Part shown: one piece after another, positions 63,618 to 64,000 of the stretch
How the letters are laid out: each line of letters begins with the position of its first letter
How positions within the stretch are numbered: position 1 is the first letter of the stretch
NCBI RefSeq assembly: GCF_009727955.1
Contig: NZ_WOBR01000004.1
Coordinates: forward strand, 807,724 to 871,723
DNA: 64,000 nucleotides
Source of the DNA: Aliivibrio fischeri
GTDB lineage: Bacteria; Pseudomonadota; Gammaproteobacteria; Enterobacterales; Vibrionaceae
Direction: 5' to 3'
Translations under genes and position numbers: made by a program
The notes under the pieces: generated by a model
Told to the model about the DNA's origin: nothing
What the model saw: the letters and a program-made list of their open reading frames with translations, nothing else
The model's database searches: none

Positions 63618-64000
63618 ATGATCATTTTTACTACCAACTTTGGTGATATTCACATTGAGCTAAACAAAGAAAAAGCCCCTGTTAGCTCAAAGAACTTTTT
63701 AAAATATTGCCAAGATGGTTTCTACGAAGGCACCATTTTTCACCGTGTTATCAAAGGTTTTATGATTCAAGGCGGTGGTTTTACTGCTGATATGCAAGAA
63801 AAAGAAATGCGTGCACCTATCGTTAATGAAGCGAATCGTGGTTTAAAAAACTTAAACGGTACTATAGCAATGGCACGTACCGATGCCCCTCATTCTGCAA
63901 CAAGCGAGTTTTTTATTAATATTGCTAATAATACGTTCCTTGACCATACGGCAACTACCAATGCAGGTTGGGGTTATGCTGTATTTGGCGAAGTGACAAT
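63618..64000 (+). CDS. ppiB: PpiB peptidyl-prolyl cis-trans isomerase (partial)
   Basis: The gene runs off the right edge; 127 codons are visible of about 164 expected. It is a cytoplasmic cyclophilin: [13 protein letters not shown] (catalytic Arg region, about 42-54), [18 protein letters not shown] (about 93-110), then the start of the C-terminal [10 protein letters not shown]. There is no signal peptide, so it is PpiB rather than PpiA. It begins 10 bp after the beta-lactamase stop. Confidence 0.93.
   Translation, partial: MIIFTTNFGDIHIELNKEKAPVSSKNFLKYCQDGFYEGTIFHRVIKGFMIQGGGFTADMQEKEMRAPIVNEANRGLKNLNGTIAMARTDAPHSATSEFFINIANNTFLDHTATTNAGWGYAVFGEVT

Noticed and set aside
1-64000. CRISPR arrays, tRNA/rRNA genes, insertion sequences, phage genes, riboswitches
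   Set aside because: Read for but not seen: no regularly spaced repeats, no transposase or integrase product, no cloverleaf or rRNA sequence recognised.

Overview
The window is a chromosomal segment of a gammaproteobacterium of the Vibrionaceae, most probably Aliivibrio (Vibrio) fischeri or a close relative. The signs are visibly AT-rich DNA, three methyl-accepting chemotaxis proteins, a ToxR-like regulator, a secreted GH19 chitinase, a CARB-type beta-lactamase, and the enterobacterial/vibrio gene neighbourhood hinT-ycfL-lpoB-thiK-ycfP-ndh. The species is inferred from gene content and was not checked by a search. No rRNA, tRNA, transposase, integrase or CRISPR array was seen. Most genes end in clear stem-loop/T-tract terminators, many of them bidirectional between convergent genes.

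Layout. 1-7.4 kb: N-terminal part of an LdtD-type L,D-transpeptidase, a periplasmic amidohydrolase divergent from a dicarboxylate/amino-acid symporter, a small predicted outer-membrane protein, yehS, htpX, a 53-aa small gene and satP. 7.6-13.3 kb: the BtsS/BtsR two-component system, a LysR/LysE pair, and a CstA-family transporter with a canonical BtsR operator upstream. 13.4-19.4 kb: GH19 chitinase, a DEAD-box helicase with a small partner gene, and ndh. 19.7-28 kb: ycfP, thiK, a methyltransferase, yggL, an MCP, lpoB, ycfL, a large lipoprotein gene and hinT, i.e. the conserved ndh-hinT block with insertions and without nagZ. 28-34 kb: a second MCP, a cytoplasmic GH13 amylase under a MalT box, a NYN-domain protein, a TrmH-type RNA methyltransferase and a small-molecule kinase. 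34-43.9 kb: an orphan membrane protein, a POT peptide transporter, prolyl oligopeptidase, a BCCT transporter, a GNAT acetyltransferase, a TauE-type exporter and yaeQ. 43.9-47.9 kb: a very AT-rich island (third MCP, ToxR-like regulator, two small ORFs) bounded by two near-identical terminator hairpins. 47.9-51.5 kb: the MurNAc catabolic cluster murQ-murP with divergent murR. 51.6-60.7 kb: a periplasmic HAD phosphatase, LysR/DUF2798, and a five- to six-gene envelope locus (LolA-like protein, two FtsX-like permeases, a LolD-like ATPase, a DnaJ paralogue and an outer-membrane beta-barrel). 60.7-64 kb: small genes, the HNH protein YajD, a PLP desulfhydrase-like enzyme, a class A beta-lactamase and the start of ppiB.

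The strongest regulatory reads are (i) ACCGCTCA-N13-ACCACTCA upstream of the CstA gene, the BtsR direct repeat, which ties the two-component system to a target 1.8 kb away; (ii) a perfect MalT box 21 bases upstream of a perfect TATAAT in front of the amylase; and (iii) a CRP site and a GAAT-N5-ATTC palindrome stacked on the murQ promoter. The most system-like uncharacterised unit is the LolA-like/ABC/DnaJ/beta-barrel locus at 53.9-60.1 kb. The second is the ToxR-like/small-ORF/MCP island.
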